This document shows positions 33,110 through 41,386 of a stretch of DNA of 64,000 nucleotides, in pieces. The notes beneath the pieces are model-generated. The model saw only the letters and a list, made by a program, of their open reading frames with translations, searched no databases and was not told where the DNA came from. This DNA comes from Bacteroidales bacterium UBA5197 (GTDB lineage: Bacteria; Bacteroidota; Bacteroidia; Bacteroidales; Lentimicrobiaceae), in the NCBI GenBank assembly GCA_002412885.1, contig DHVX01000052.1:106450-170449 (forward strand), read 5' to 3'. The translations under genes and the position numbers were made by a program. Within the stretch, counting starts at the first letter, position 1. The number at the start of each line of letters is the position of its first letter.

Positions 33110-34684
33110 ATGCATAAATTGTATTGGCTTAGACTTTTGCGGATTGGTGTTTCGGTTTTTTTTCTCATTCTTACCAGCCTTATTTTCCTTGATCCGGCTC
33201 AGTGGATTCCTCATTGGTTCACATCGGCTGTTGTGTGGCCACAATTTGCGCCTTCCGTTTTAAAGTTTACAGTTTCTGTTGGTCTGGCAGCTGCAGGATT
33301 TATCTTGTTTACTTTGCTGGCTTTTCTTTTCGGAAGGGTTTACTGTTCATCGGTTTGCCCTGTTGGAACTTTACAGGATATAATCTCGTGGCTACGAAAG
33401 CGTTTTTTCAAACAAAAACCGTTAAAATATGCCCGCCCTCAGAATGTTTTAAGATATGTTTTGCTGGCATTGGTGGTGATTTCATTTATTTTCGGAACTT
33501 CACTATTGGTCAACCTGCTCGACCCATACAGTAATTTCGGGCGGATTATGACGAATCTTGTTCGCCCAGTTTTTCTTGCCGGAGGTAACGGGCTTGCAAC
33601 CATTCTTGAGAAGAATGACATCTTCTGGATGCCTAAAACAACCTTCAAGGCTTATCATCTGACTTCCTTAGGATTTGCTACAGGTTTTCTTTTGCTCATT
33701 GGCTGGATGTCGTTTGTCCGCGGAAGGCTTTTTTGTAATACGATCTGTCCGGTGGGCAGTTTGCTCGGATTGTTTTCGCGATTTTCTGTTTTCAAAATCT
33801 CTCTTGATAAAGTTGCCTGCAACAGTTGCGGACACTGCAGCAAAGTTTGCAAAGCTCAATGTATTGATGTAAAAAGCAAGGAAGTTGACTTTTCGCGCTG
33901 CATTGCATGTTATAACTGTCTGGATGCCTGTCCTTCCTATGGAGTGTTGCTTTCACTGAAAAGAGATCCGCATTTGCTGGTTTCCGGAGTCATAAATCCT
34001 GATCAGAATAAAAATCGCAGAACCATTTTAAAAGCTGTGATGTTGATTACTGCATTTGCCACTACCCGCAGTTTTGCAGCACGTGTAACCGGTGGCGAAA
34101 AACCAACCGAAATTCCTGAGGATAAAAATAACTATGCGTCTCCACCCGGTTCTTATGGACATGATCATTTCAACAAAAACTGCACTGCCTGTCATTTATG
34201 TATAAGTGTTTGTCCTACTCATGTTTTGCAGCCATCCTTCCTTCAATACGGATTACATGGACTGATGCAGCCATATATGGATTATCATTCAGGGTTCTGT
34301 AATTTCGATTGCACGCTTTGCAGCGATATTTGCCCGACCGGAGCTATTCTGCCCATTTTGCCTGAGAAGAAAAAACTTGAGCAAATCGGTATAGCCAAAT
34401 TCATTGAGAAAAACTGTGTTGTTTACACCGATAATACCGATTGTGGTGCATGCTCAGAACACTGTCCTACCAAGGCAGTTGATATGGTTCCCTATAAGGA
34501 TGGACTTACCATTCCATTGGTTGATGAAAAAATATGTATTGGATGCGGAGCCTGCGAATATGCTTGTCCCACTAAGCCATACCGCGCAATATTTGTGGAA
34601 GGCAATCTTCTTCATATTCAGGCCGAGGTGCCTGTGCACGACGAAATAGTGATAGAGGAAACGGAAGAAGATTTCCCGTTTTAA
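33110..34684 (+). CDS. NapH-like membrane-bound polyferredoxin
   Basis: 524 residues. The N-terminal ~220 residues hold about four membrane helices and two NapH-type motifs near the membrane face, VYCSSVCPVGTLQD and LFCNTICPVGSLLG. Several ferredoxin-type [4Fe-4S] sites follow: CNSCGHCSKVCKAQC, CIACYNCLDACP, CTACHLCISVCP, CTLCSDICP, CGACSEHCP and CIGCGACEYACP. It should move electrons between quinol and periplasmic or cytoplasmic partners. It begins 1 base after the DUF362 gene. The hydrophobic stretch at ~303-325 containing TTRSFAA looks like a remnant secretion region joining a former second protein, suggesting a fusion of NapH-like and NapG-like parts. Confidence 0.85.
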   Translation: MHKLYWLRLLRIGVSVFFLILTSLIFLDPAQWIPHWFTSAVVWPQFAPSVLKFTVSVGLAAAGFILFTLLAFLFGRVYCSSVCPVGTLQDIISWLRKRFFKQKPLKYARPQNVLRYVLLALVVISFIFGTSLLVNLLDPYSNFGRIMTNLVRPVFLAGGNGLATILEKNDIFWMPKTTFKAYHLTSLGFATGFLLLIGWMSFVRGRLFCNTICPVGSLLGLFSRFSVFKISLDKVACNSCGHCSKVCKAQCIDVKSKEVDFSRCIACYNCLDACPSYGVLLSLKRDPHLLVSGVINPDQNKNRRTILKAVMLITAFATTRSFAARVTGGEKPTEIPEDKNNYASPPGSYGHDHFNKNCTACHLCISVCPTHVLQPSFLQYGLHGLMQPYMDYHSGFCNFDCTLCSDICPTGAILPILPEKKKLEQIGIAKFIEKNCVVYTDNTDCGACSEHCPTKAVDMVPYKDGLTIPLVDEKICIGCGACEYACPTKPYRAIFVEGNLLHIQAEVPVHDEIVIEETEEDFPF

Positions 34685-34744
34685 CGAATCAATACCACGC
34701 TGATCAGGCTGGTGCGGAAAAAAGCCAATTAAGATATCATAAAA

Positions 34745-34770
34745 AAGGCCGTCCATTTAATGACGGCCTT
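34745..34770. terminator. Bidirectional terminator
   Basis: AAGGCCGTC / GACGGCCTT stem with an eight-base loop, A-run before and T-run after, between convergent genes. Confidence 0.9.
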
Positions 34771-34787
34771 TTGATAACTTTTAAAAT

Positions 34788-35801
34788 TTAAACAACCGGA
34801 TACTTCTTGAATATCTGATCAGAATGGAGCAACAGATCAATGTATTGTGCTCGTTTATAAATATAAGGATCCTTAACATTGGCTTTAGAAAGCTTGCCTC
34901 TGAAATCAGAGAGATTGCTGAAGTTGTGCTTTTCCATAAATTTCTCCAGATCATTTAATATATCCGAAATCAGTTCGGGTTTATGTTTGTAAAGCGCGCT
35001 GACGATCTGAACGGATTCGGCACCTGCTAACAACATTTTGGCAACGTCGTTACCTGTGTAAATTCCGTTTGCTCCGCATATGGATGCATTGGTGTTGCCA
35101 TGCAAAACGCCGGCATAGCGCAGTGCAAGGCGGTAATCGCCGTCGTTGCTCAGGTTGAATGGCGTACTGTGCTGCAGCGAATCCAGATTAATATCCGGCT
35201 CAAACATTCTGTTAAAAAGAACAAAGGCTTTTGCCCCGGCTTTTTCCATTCGTTTAATAACCTGAAGAGGGTTGGTGTAGAAAGAGCTAAGCTTGACGCT
35301 AACCGGGATGCTAACTTTCTTGCAAACCTGCTCAACAACAGAAACCTGCTCATCTTCAATGGATTTTGCATCGGTTGTAAAATCACGGGGAACCGAAAAG
35401 AAGTTCAGCTCCAGTCCGTCAACTCCGGTTTTTTCAATAAGTTCGGCATACTCAACCCAGGTTTCTGTAAAAACACAATTAAGACTTCCAATCAGGGGAA
35501 TGTCGAGCAATGCCTTGGCTTCCTTTAGTTTCAGCAGGTGCTCTTCAGGTCCGGCGTGCTGCATATCGGGATAGAGACTGATCATTTCGGCATTGCGCTC
35601 GTTGTAAAGTTCCATCTCATCCTGAAACTGAATACTTTCCAATTGTATCTGCTCTTCAAACAATGATTTGTAAACAATAGCCGATGCACCGGCATCCTGC
35701 AGTCGCCTAAGCATATCGGGGTTGTTTACCATGTTGCTCGAACCCACAATTATTGGATTCTTTAAAGGAATTCCCATGTAATTAACAGCCAGTTTTGTCA
35801 T
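34788..35801 (-). CDS. Dihydroorotate dehydrogenase-like flavoprotein
   Basis: 337 residues with the TIM-barrel FMN fold of class 1 DHOD: VNYMGIPLKNPIIVGSSNM at the start, IPLIGSLNC, PVSVKLSSFYTN with the FMN-binding Lys, and AGAESVQIVSALYKH at the phosphate-binding end. The active-site loop that in true DHODs carries Asn-x-Ser/Cys-Cys-Pro-Asn reads ELNFFSVPRDF here, so pyrimidine synthesis is doubtful. It is divergent from the PFOR gene. I recall similar proteins annotated as DHOD-like in Bacteroidetes; the substrate is unknown. Confidence 0.82.
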   Translation of the reverse strand: MTKLAVNYMGIPLKNPIIVGSSNMVNNPDMLRRLQDAGASAIVYKSLFEEQIQLESIQFQDEMELYNERNAEMISLYPDMQHAGPEEHLLKLKEAKALLDIPLIGSLNCVFTETWVEYAELIEKTGVDGLELNFFSVPRDFTTDAKSIEDEQVSVVEQVCKKVSIPVSVKLSSFYTNPLQVIKRMEKAGAKAFVLFNRMFEPDINLDSLQHSTPFNLSNDGDYRLALRYAGVLHGNTNASICGANGIYTGNDVAKMLLAGAESVQIVSALYKHKPELISDILNDLEKFMEKHNFSNLSDFRGKLSKANVKDPYIYKRAQYIDLLLHSDQIFKKYPVV

Positions 35802-36283
35802 AGTGCTTTCTCTTGATTGGTTTATGTATTTACGTTTGAAACTATTAACAATATCTTTACATTTTTTGTTTTTGATTGGTTTAAGAATATTTGAATGTTT
35901 TAGCAGAAATGTTCAACAAGAATGATTCCTATCGATGATTTCAAGGGAAATCCTTTTGCTTTAACCCCTAATACCACTTTAAGAAGGAGAGATGATGCTG
36001 GTTTTTTCATAAGAGCCAAACCTTTGCAATCGATTGCTGCGTTGCCACCGGTAATAACTTAACTATATTTTTGTGAAGTAGGCTAAAGAATGATTTTTTC
36101 TATTTTAGGCCCGGATATTGGGTTCTGACGGATTTTCTTAATTAAACTCATTATAAATTAGGTCTTAAGGGGCTATATGGAGTCTTTAAATGGAGAAATC
36201 ATCCTTTAAAATCAGTAATTTTGCACTGCTTTTCAATAAAAAATACGAGTAATTGTTAATGAGCGTTTTAAATCAAAACTGAT
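35802..36283. other. Divergent intergenic region upstream of nifJ
   Basis: 482 bases, AT-rich, between the DHOD-like gene and nifJ. It contains a 12-base direct repeat TTGATTGGTTTA at 35813-35824 and 35872-35883 and a plus-strand -7 box at 36216-36223. No ORF or RNA gene is recognised. Confidence 0.55.
36216..36223 (+). promoter_or_regulatory. -7 promoter element for nifJ
   Basis: TAATTTTG matches TAnnTTTG, 60 bases before the start codon. Confidence 0.5.
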
Positions 36284-39200
36284 ATGACAAAAAAGAAAAA
36301 TTTTGTTACCTGCGACGGAAACTATGCTGCCGCGCACGTTGCATACATGTTCAGCGAAGTAGCAGCCATCTATCCCATTACGCCTTCGTCAACCATGGCC
36401 GAATATGTTGATGAATGGGCTGCCTATGGACGGAAAAATATTTTTGGCGAAACCGTTAAGGTAGCTGAAATGCAATCGGAAGCCGGTGCTGCAGGTGCAG
36501 TGCATGGATCGCTTCAGGCCGGAGCTCTCACAACCACTTATACTGCATCGCAGGGTTTGTTGCTGATGATTCCGAATATGTACAAGATTTCCGGTGAGTT
36601 GCTCCCGGCTGTATTCCATGTTTCAGCCCGCAGCCTTGCTGCTCAGGCTCTTTCGATTTTCGGTGATCACTCCGATGTTTACTCCACACGTCAGACCGGA
36701 TTTGCTATGCTTGCAACCGGCAGCGTTCAGGAAATATTAGATCTTGCTGGTGTTGCCCATCTTGCTGCCATCAAATCCAGGGTTCCTTTCCTTCATTTCT
36801 TTGATGGTTTCCGAACATCTCACGAAATTCAAAAAGCAGAGGCTCCATCAACCGAAGATCTGGCTGCATTGCTCGACTGGGATGCTTTGAAAGCTTTCCG
36901 CGAACGCGCACTCAATCCTGAACATCCTGTAACCCGCGGCACTGCACAAAATCCTGATATTTACTTTCAGTCGCGTGAAGCTGCAAACAGTTTTTATGAT
37001 GTGCTTCCCGATGTTGTGGAAAATTACATGCAGCAGATTACAAAGCTTACCGGCCGCGAATATCATCCGTTTACCTATTATGGTGCTCCTGATGCTGAAA
37101 ATGTGCTGATTGCAATGGGTTCAATTACCGATACCATTAAGGAAGTAGTTGATTATCTCAACGCGCAAGGCGAAAAAACCGGACTGGTTTCTGTTCATCT
37201 TTACAGACCTTTCTCAACCAAATATTTCTTCAATGTAATGCCAAAATCGGCAAAACGTGTTTGTGTACTAGATCGCACCAAAGAAATCGGCGCCAATGGA
37301 GAACCTTTATACCTCGATGTAAAGGAAATGTTCTACGACAGAGCTGAAAAACCAATTATTGTTGGTGGACGCTATGGTCTCAGTTCAAAAGATACTACGC
37401 CTGCAATGATAGTTTCGGTTTTCAACAACCTGAAGAGTGCTGAGCCTAAAAACCGCTTCACTGTTGGTATTGTTGATGATGTAACCTTCCTTTCGCTTCC
37501 TTTGATTCCTGAAATCAACCTTGCTCCGAAAAGTACTTTCCAGGGAAAATTCTATGGAATCGGTGCCGATGGAACTGTTGGAGCAAACAAGAATTCAATC
37601 AAGATTATCGGTGAAACTACCGATAAATACTGCCAGGCATATTTTGCTTACGATTCCAAGAAATCAGGAGGTGTTACTACTTCTCACCTTCGTTTCGGCG
37701 ATACGCCCATCCGTTCACCTTACCTTGTAAATACTCCTGACTTTGTTGCCTGCCATGTTCCTGCTTATCTCGATAAGTATGACATGCTGAAAGGCCTCAA
37801 AAAAGGCGGAACTTTCCTGTTGAACAGCATATGGGATGTGGAAGAAACCAAAAAGCACCTTCCCGATCATATGAAGCGCTTTATGGCTGAAAATGAGATT
37901 AATTTCTACATCATCAACGCCACCATGATTGCCGAAGAAATCGGACTAGGTGGACGCACCAACACCATTATGCAGGCTTCGTTCTTCCGTATTTCAGAGG
38001 TTATTCCTTACGAAAAGGCAGTTGATTACATGAAGAAAGCCATTATAAAGGATTTTGGCCGCAAGGGTGAGGAGATTGTAAAAATGAACCATGCTGCGAT
38101 TGATCGCGGTGGTGAAGTTATTAAAATTGAGATTCCTGCTGATTGGAAAAAATTAGTACCTCAGAAAGAAGGCATTGAAATTGATGTGCCCGATTTCATT
38201 AAAAATGTGGTAATGCCAATCAATGCCATGAAAGGCGATGACCTTCCGGTTAGTGCTTTCCTTGGTCGCGAAGACGGAACTTTCCCCGCAGGAACTACTG
38301 CATACGAAAAACGCGGAATTGCTGTTCACGTTCCAAGATGGATATCTGAGAACTGTATTCAGTGTAATCAATGTGCTTATGTTTGCCCTCACGCCTGTAT
38401 TCGTCCTTTCCTTATCGATGAAAACGAAATGATGGCATTGCCCGATGGCACTTCAACATTAAAAGCAATTCCCAAAACATTTGAAGGACTTCAGTTCCGT
38501 ATTCAGCTGAGCCCGCTCGATTGTACAGGTTGCGGAAACTGTGTGGATGTTTGTCCCGCAAAAACCAAAGCACTTGAACTTGAGCCGCTCGAAAGCCAGA
38601 TGGATCAGGATAATCTATGGAATATCGTTTCAAAGACCGTTACTTATAAAGATACCATCGTAAATAAAGAACAGAATGTAAAGAACAGTCAGTTCGCACA
38701 GCCTCTGTTTGAGTTTTCAGGAGCTTGCACCGGTTGCGGAGAAACCCCTTATATCAAGCTGATCACCCAACTTTACGGCGATCGCATGATGGTTGCAAAT
38801 GCAACAGGTTGTTCATCGATTTACGGAGGTTCTGCTCCCTCAACTCCATATACTGTTAATGCAAAAGGCGAAGGTCCTGCATGGGCAAATTCACTTTTTG
38901 AAGATAATGCAGAGTATGGCTTTGGAATGGCTACCGGAGTTTCCAAACTTCGCGAGCGCATTGCCCTTCGCATGGGCATAATCATCAATGGTGATTACAA
39001 TGCTGATCTCAAAACTGCTTGTCAGGAGTGGATTGCCGGCATGAACAATGCTGCACTATCGCGTGAAGCCTCTGTAAATGTGCTTGCACTGCTCGAAAAA
39101 GAGACCTCAGATGTTGCAAAAGAACTGCTTGCTCTCAAACAGTATTTCGTTAAGAAATCAGTTTGGATGTTTGGTGGTGATGGCTGGGCATATGATATCG

Positions 39201-39820
39201 GATACGGTGGATTGGATCATGTAATTGCTTCGGGTGAGGATGTAAATATTCTGGTAATGGATACAGAAGTTTATTCCAATACCGGTGGACAGGCTTCCAA
39301 ATCTACTCCAGTTGGTGCTGTTGCCAAGTTTGCTGCCAGTGGCAAGAAAGTTCGCAAAAAAGACCTCGGAATGATGGCCATGAGTTATGGTTACGTTTAT
39401 GTAGCTCAGGTTGCAATGGGTGCCAATCAGACTCAATATCTCAAAGCATTGCGTGAAGCAGAAGCATATCCCGGACCATCACTTATTATTGCCTATTCGC
39501 CATGTATCAATCACGGCATCAAGGCAGGTATGGGTAAAGCTCAGGATCAGCAGATTCATGCAGTAGAAGCAGGTTACTGGTCAATGTACCGTTACAACCC
39601 AATGCTCGAAGAAGAAGGAAAGAATCCGTTCCAACTTGATTCCAAAGAACCTGATTTCAATAAATTTCAGTCTTTCCTTGATTCAGAAGTTCGTTATACC
39701 ACGCTTAAGAAATCATTCCCCAAAGAAGCTGGCGAATTATTTGCAGCTGCCGAAGAGAATGCAAAATGGCGTTATTACAGCTATCGCAGGATGGCAGATA
39801 TGGACTTTACAAAGAAATAA
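36284..39820 (+). CDS. nifJ: Pyruvate:ferredoxin (flavodoxin) oxidoreductase
   Basis: 1178-residue single-chain homodimeric PFOR that oxidises pyruvate to acetyl-CoA and CO2 and reduces ferredoxin. Domain I has YPITPSSTMAEYVDEWA (residues ~31-47); the ferredoxin domain has CIQCNQCAYVCPHAC and CTGCGNCVDVCPAK (near 690-755); the thiamine-diphosphate domain has CTGCGETPYIK, NATGCSSIYGGS, GGDGWAYDIGYGG and NTGGQ. Full family length. It has its own promoter and terminator. The reduced ferredoxin would feed the bifurcating hydrogenase encoded at 6.9-11 kb. Confidence 0.97.
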   Translation: MTKKKNFVTCDGNYAAAHVAYMFSEVAAIYPITPSSTMAEYVDEWAAYGRKNIFGETVKVAEMQSEAGAAGAVHGSLQAGALTTTYTASQGLLLMIPNMYKISGELLPAVFHVSARSLAAQALSIFGDHSDVYSTRQTGFAMLATGSVQEILDLAGVAHLAAIKSRVPFLHFFDGFRTSHEIQKAEAPSTEDLAALLDWDALKAFRERALNPEHPVTRGTAQNPDIYFQSREAANSFYDVLPDVVENYMQQITKLTGREYHPFTYYGAPDAENVLIAMGSITDTIKEVVDYLNAQGEKTGLVSVHLYRPFSTKYFFNVMPKSAKRVCVLDRTKEIGANGEPLYLDVKEMFYDRAEKPIIVGGRYGLSSKDTTPAMIVSVFNNLKSAEPKNRFTVGIVDDVTFLSLPLIPEINLAPKSTFQGKFYGIGADGTVGANKNSIKIIGETTDKYCQAYFAYDSKKSGGVTTSHLRFGDTPIRSPYLVNTPDFVACHVPAYLDKYDMLKGLKKGGTFLLNSIWDVEETKKHLPDHMKRFMAENEINFYIINATMIAEEIGLGGRTNTIMQASFFRISEVIPYEKAVDYMKKAIIKDFGRKGEEIVKMNHAAIDRGGEVIKIEIPADWKKLVPQKEGIEIDVPDFIKNVVMPINAMKGDDLPVSAFLGREDGTFPAGTTAYEKRGIAVHVPRWISENCIQCNQCAYVCPHACIRPFLIDENEMMALPDGTSTLKAIPKTFEGLQFRIQLSPLDCTGCGNCVDVCPAKTKALELEPLESQMDQDNLWNIVSKTVTYKDTIVNKEQNVKNSQFAQPLFEFSGACTGCGETPYIKLITQLYGDRMMVANATGCSSIYGGSAPSTPYTVNAKGEGPAWANSLFEDNAEYGFGMATGVSKLRERIALRMGIIINGDYNADLKTACQEWIAGMNNAALSREASVNVLALLEKETSDVAKELLALKQYFVKKSVWMFGGDGWAYDIGYGGLDHVIASGEDVNILVMDTEVYSNTGGQASKSTPVGAVAKFAASGKKVRKKDLGMMAMSYGYVYVAQVAMGANQTQYLKALREAEAYPGPSLIIAYSPCINHGIKAGMGKAQDQQIHAVEAGYWSMYRYNPMLEEEGKNPFQLDSKEPDFNKFQSFLDSEVRYTTLKKSFPKEAGELFAAAEENAKWRYYSYRRMADMDFTKK

Positions 39821-39850
39821 TTTGCAGAGTCTTTCAATAGAGTTAATTTT

Positions 39851-39872
39851 GAGCCGGGAATTTTCCCGGCTC
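39851..39872 (+). terminator. Rho-independent terminator of nifJ
   Basis: GAGCCGGG / CCCGGCTC stem with a six-base loop and T-rich tail, 30 bases after the nifJ stop and 14 bases before the next start. Confidence 0.88.
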
Positions 39873-39886
39873 TTATTTTTTATACC

Positions 39887-40747
39887 ATGAAAAAGTATTT
39901 TTTGCCTTTAATGCTGGTTTTTGCTTTTGTAATTTCATCATGCTGTCGCGATAAAGAAACAAAAACCGTTGAACCGGTCGGTCAAGCGCTGAAGGATTCA
40001 GCTGTTTTATCTTACGACTCTGCTTTCAGAGAATTCGTGAAAAATGAGCATATGGTAATGGCAACACTGTATCAGCAGACTGCTGCCGAGTACAGGGCAT
40101 TATGCTATCAGGCATTCAACATCGGAAAATTTATGCTTGATGCCGATCTTAACGACAAATCGGTAGATAAACACCGCATCATTGTGCTCGATGTGGATGA
40201 AACCGTGCTCGACAACAGCCCTTTTCAGGCAAAGTCTGTGCTCGAAAGTACTTCCTATCCTGTAAACTGGGACAAATGGTGTAATCTGGCGAATGCAGAG
40301 CCACTTCCCGGTGCACTTGAATTCCTCAACTATGCCCGGGCAAATGGCGTGAGCATTTTCTATATAACCAACCGAAAAGATTACCTGAAAGATGTAACCA
40401 TTAAAAATCTGGCTGATATGGGCTTCCCTCATGCTGATGCTGTGCATGTTATAACCCGATCGGCAGAAGCCAGCAAAGAAGGTCGCCGGCAGGAACTGCT
40501 AAAAAAATATCATATTTCACTGCTTTTTGGCGATAATCTGAATGATTTTGCTGAAGATTTTGAAGGCAGGAATATTAAGTCACGCCTGAATGCAGTGGAT
40601 CAGGTGAGTAAACAATTTGGCCGTAAATTCATCGTATTGCCAAATGCTATGTATGGCGACTGGGAGAATGCACTTTACGATTACAGCTCCAAAGTAAATG
40701 ATTCAGTTAAATTTGAAATGCGCAGAAAAGCACTGAAATCATTTTAA
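39887..40747 (+). CDS. Acid phosphatase / 5'-nucleotidase, lipoprotein e(P4) family
   Basis: 286 residues. The signal peptide ends in a lipobox (VISSCCRD, Cys at ~19), so it is a lipoprotein. The HAD-type class C acid phosphatase core has the catalytic VLDVDETVLDNSPF (near 101), a Tyr-Ile-Thr-Asn motif (FYITNRKDY) and LLFGDNLNDFAEDF for Mg binding. It dephosphorylates nucleoside monophosphates such as NMN or AMP outside the cytoplasmic membrane. Its stop codon overlaps the stop region of the convergent cyclo-ligase gene by 4 bases. Confidence 0.93.
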   Translation: MKKYFLPLMLVFAFVISSCCRDKETKTVEPVGQALKDSAVLSYDSAFREFVKNEHMVMATLYQQTAAEYRALCYQAFNIGKFMLDADLNDKSVDKHRIIVLDVDETVLDNSPFQAKSVLESTSYPVNWDKWCNLANAEPLPGALEFLNYARANGVSIFYITNRKDYLKDVTIKNLADMGFPHADAVHVITRSAEASKEGRRQELLKKYHISLLFGDNLNDFAEDFEGRNIKSRLNAVDQVSKQFGRKFIVLPNAMYGDWENALYDYSSKVNDSVKFEMRRKALKSF

Positions 40748-41289
40748 TCTGAGATTACTATATCCATACTGATGTCGTTTTCATCGGAGGGTACTTCGTC
40801 AACCAGCTGAAAATCAAAACAGATTCCGGATTTGTAAGCAGTCAGATGCTTCAGGAATTTGTCATAGTAAGCTTTTCCTCGCCCCATTCGATTGTTATTC
40901 CGGTCAAATGCCACACCAGGAACAATCACAAAGTCAATGAGGTTATAATCAGTAAATTCCGGGCCGTCAGGTTCGGGAATACCAAACAAATCGCCGGAAA
41001 TTAATTGGTTTTCGCTTTTGTATTCCTTGATCAGCATTGCATCTCCATCCACCGATGGAAGCAGAATGCGTTTAATCTGCGACCACTTTCTTACAAAATC
41101 ATGGGTATAAACTTCGCCCTGAATTGACCAGTAGGCAAGTATTACATTTGCATTCTGAAACACGGACAACTGCTCAATTCCTGACATGATCATCGCAGAA
41201 GAAGAGTAATACTCTTCCTTGCTCTGTAAGGCTTTTCTTTTCCTTATTTCCTGCCTCAGCAGCTTTTTGCGATAGAAAATATCATCCAT
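40744..41289 (-). CDS. 5-formyltetrahydrofolate cyclo-ligase
   Basis: 181 residues. It converts 5-formyl-THF to 5,10-methenyl-THF with ATP. N-terminal KKLLRQEIRKRKALQ, central GVAFDRNNNRMGRGKAYYDKFL (the conserved G-x-R-x-G-x-G-K-G-Y-YD region) and the final segment ending SMDIVISD fit the family, at normal length. It is tail-to-tail with the acid phosphatase gene, overlapping by 4 bases, and 98 bases downstream of the sppA stop with a terminator between. Confidence 0.9.
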   Translation of the reverse strand: MDDIFYRKKLLRQEIRKRKALQSKEEYYSSSAMIMSGIEQLSVFQNANVILAYWSIQGEVYTHDFVRKWSQIKRILLPSVDGDAMLIKEYKSENQLISGDLFGIPEPDGPEFTDYNLIDFVIVPGVAFDRNNNRMGRGKAYYDKFLKHLTAYKSGICFDFQLVDEVPSDENDISMDIVISD

Positions 41290-41330
41290 AATAAACAGCT
41301 GATTTGCTTTTGATTTATTAATTTAATGAT

Positions 41331-41366
41331 AAATCCCGCCAGAACTGAATATGTCTGGCGGGATTT
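41331..41366 (-). terminator. Rho-independent terminator of sppA
   Basis: 13-bp stem AAATCCCGCCAGA / TCTGGCGGGATTT with a ten-base loop, 21 bases downstream of the sppA stop. Confidence 0.88.
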
Positions 41367-41386
41367 ATTCAGCTGGTTTTAGCAGC

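Noticed and set aside
40744..40747. Four-base overlap of the convergent acid phosphatase and cyclo-ligase genes
   Set aside because: A common compact tail-to-tail arrangement; both genes are full length, so it is not a sign of disruption.
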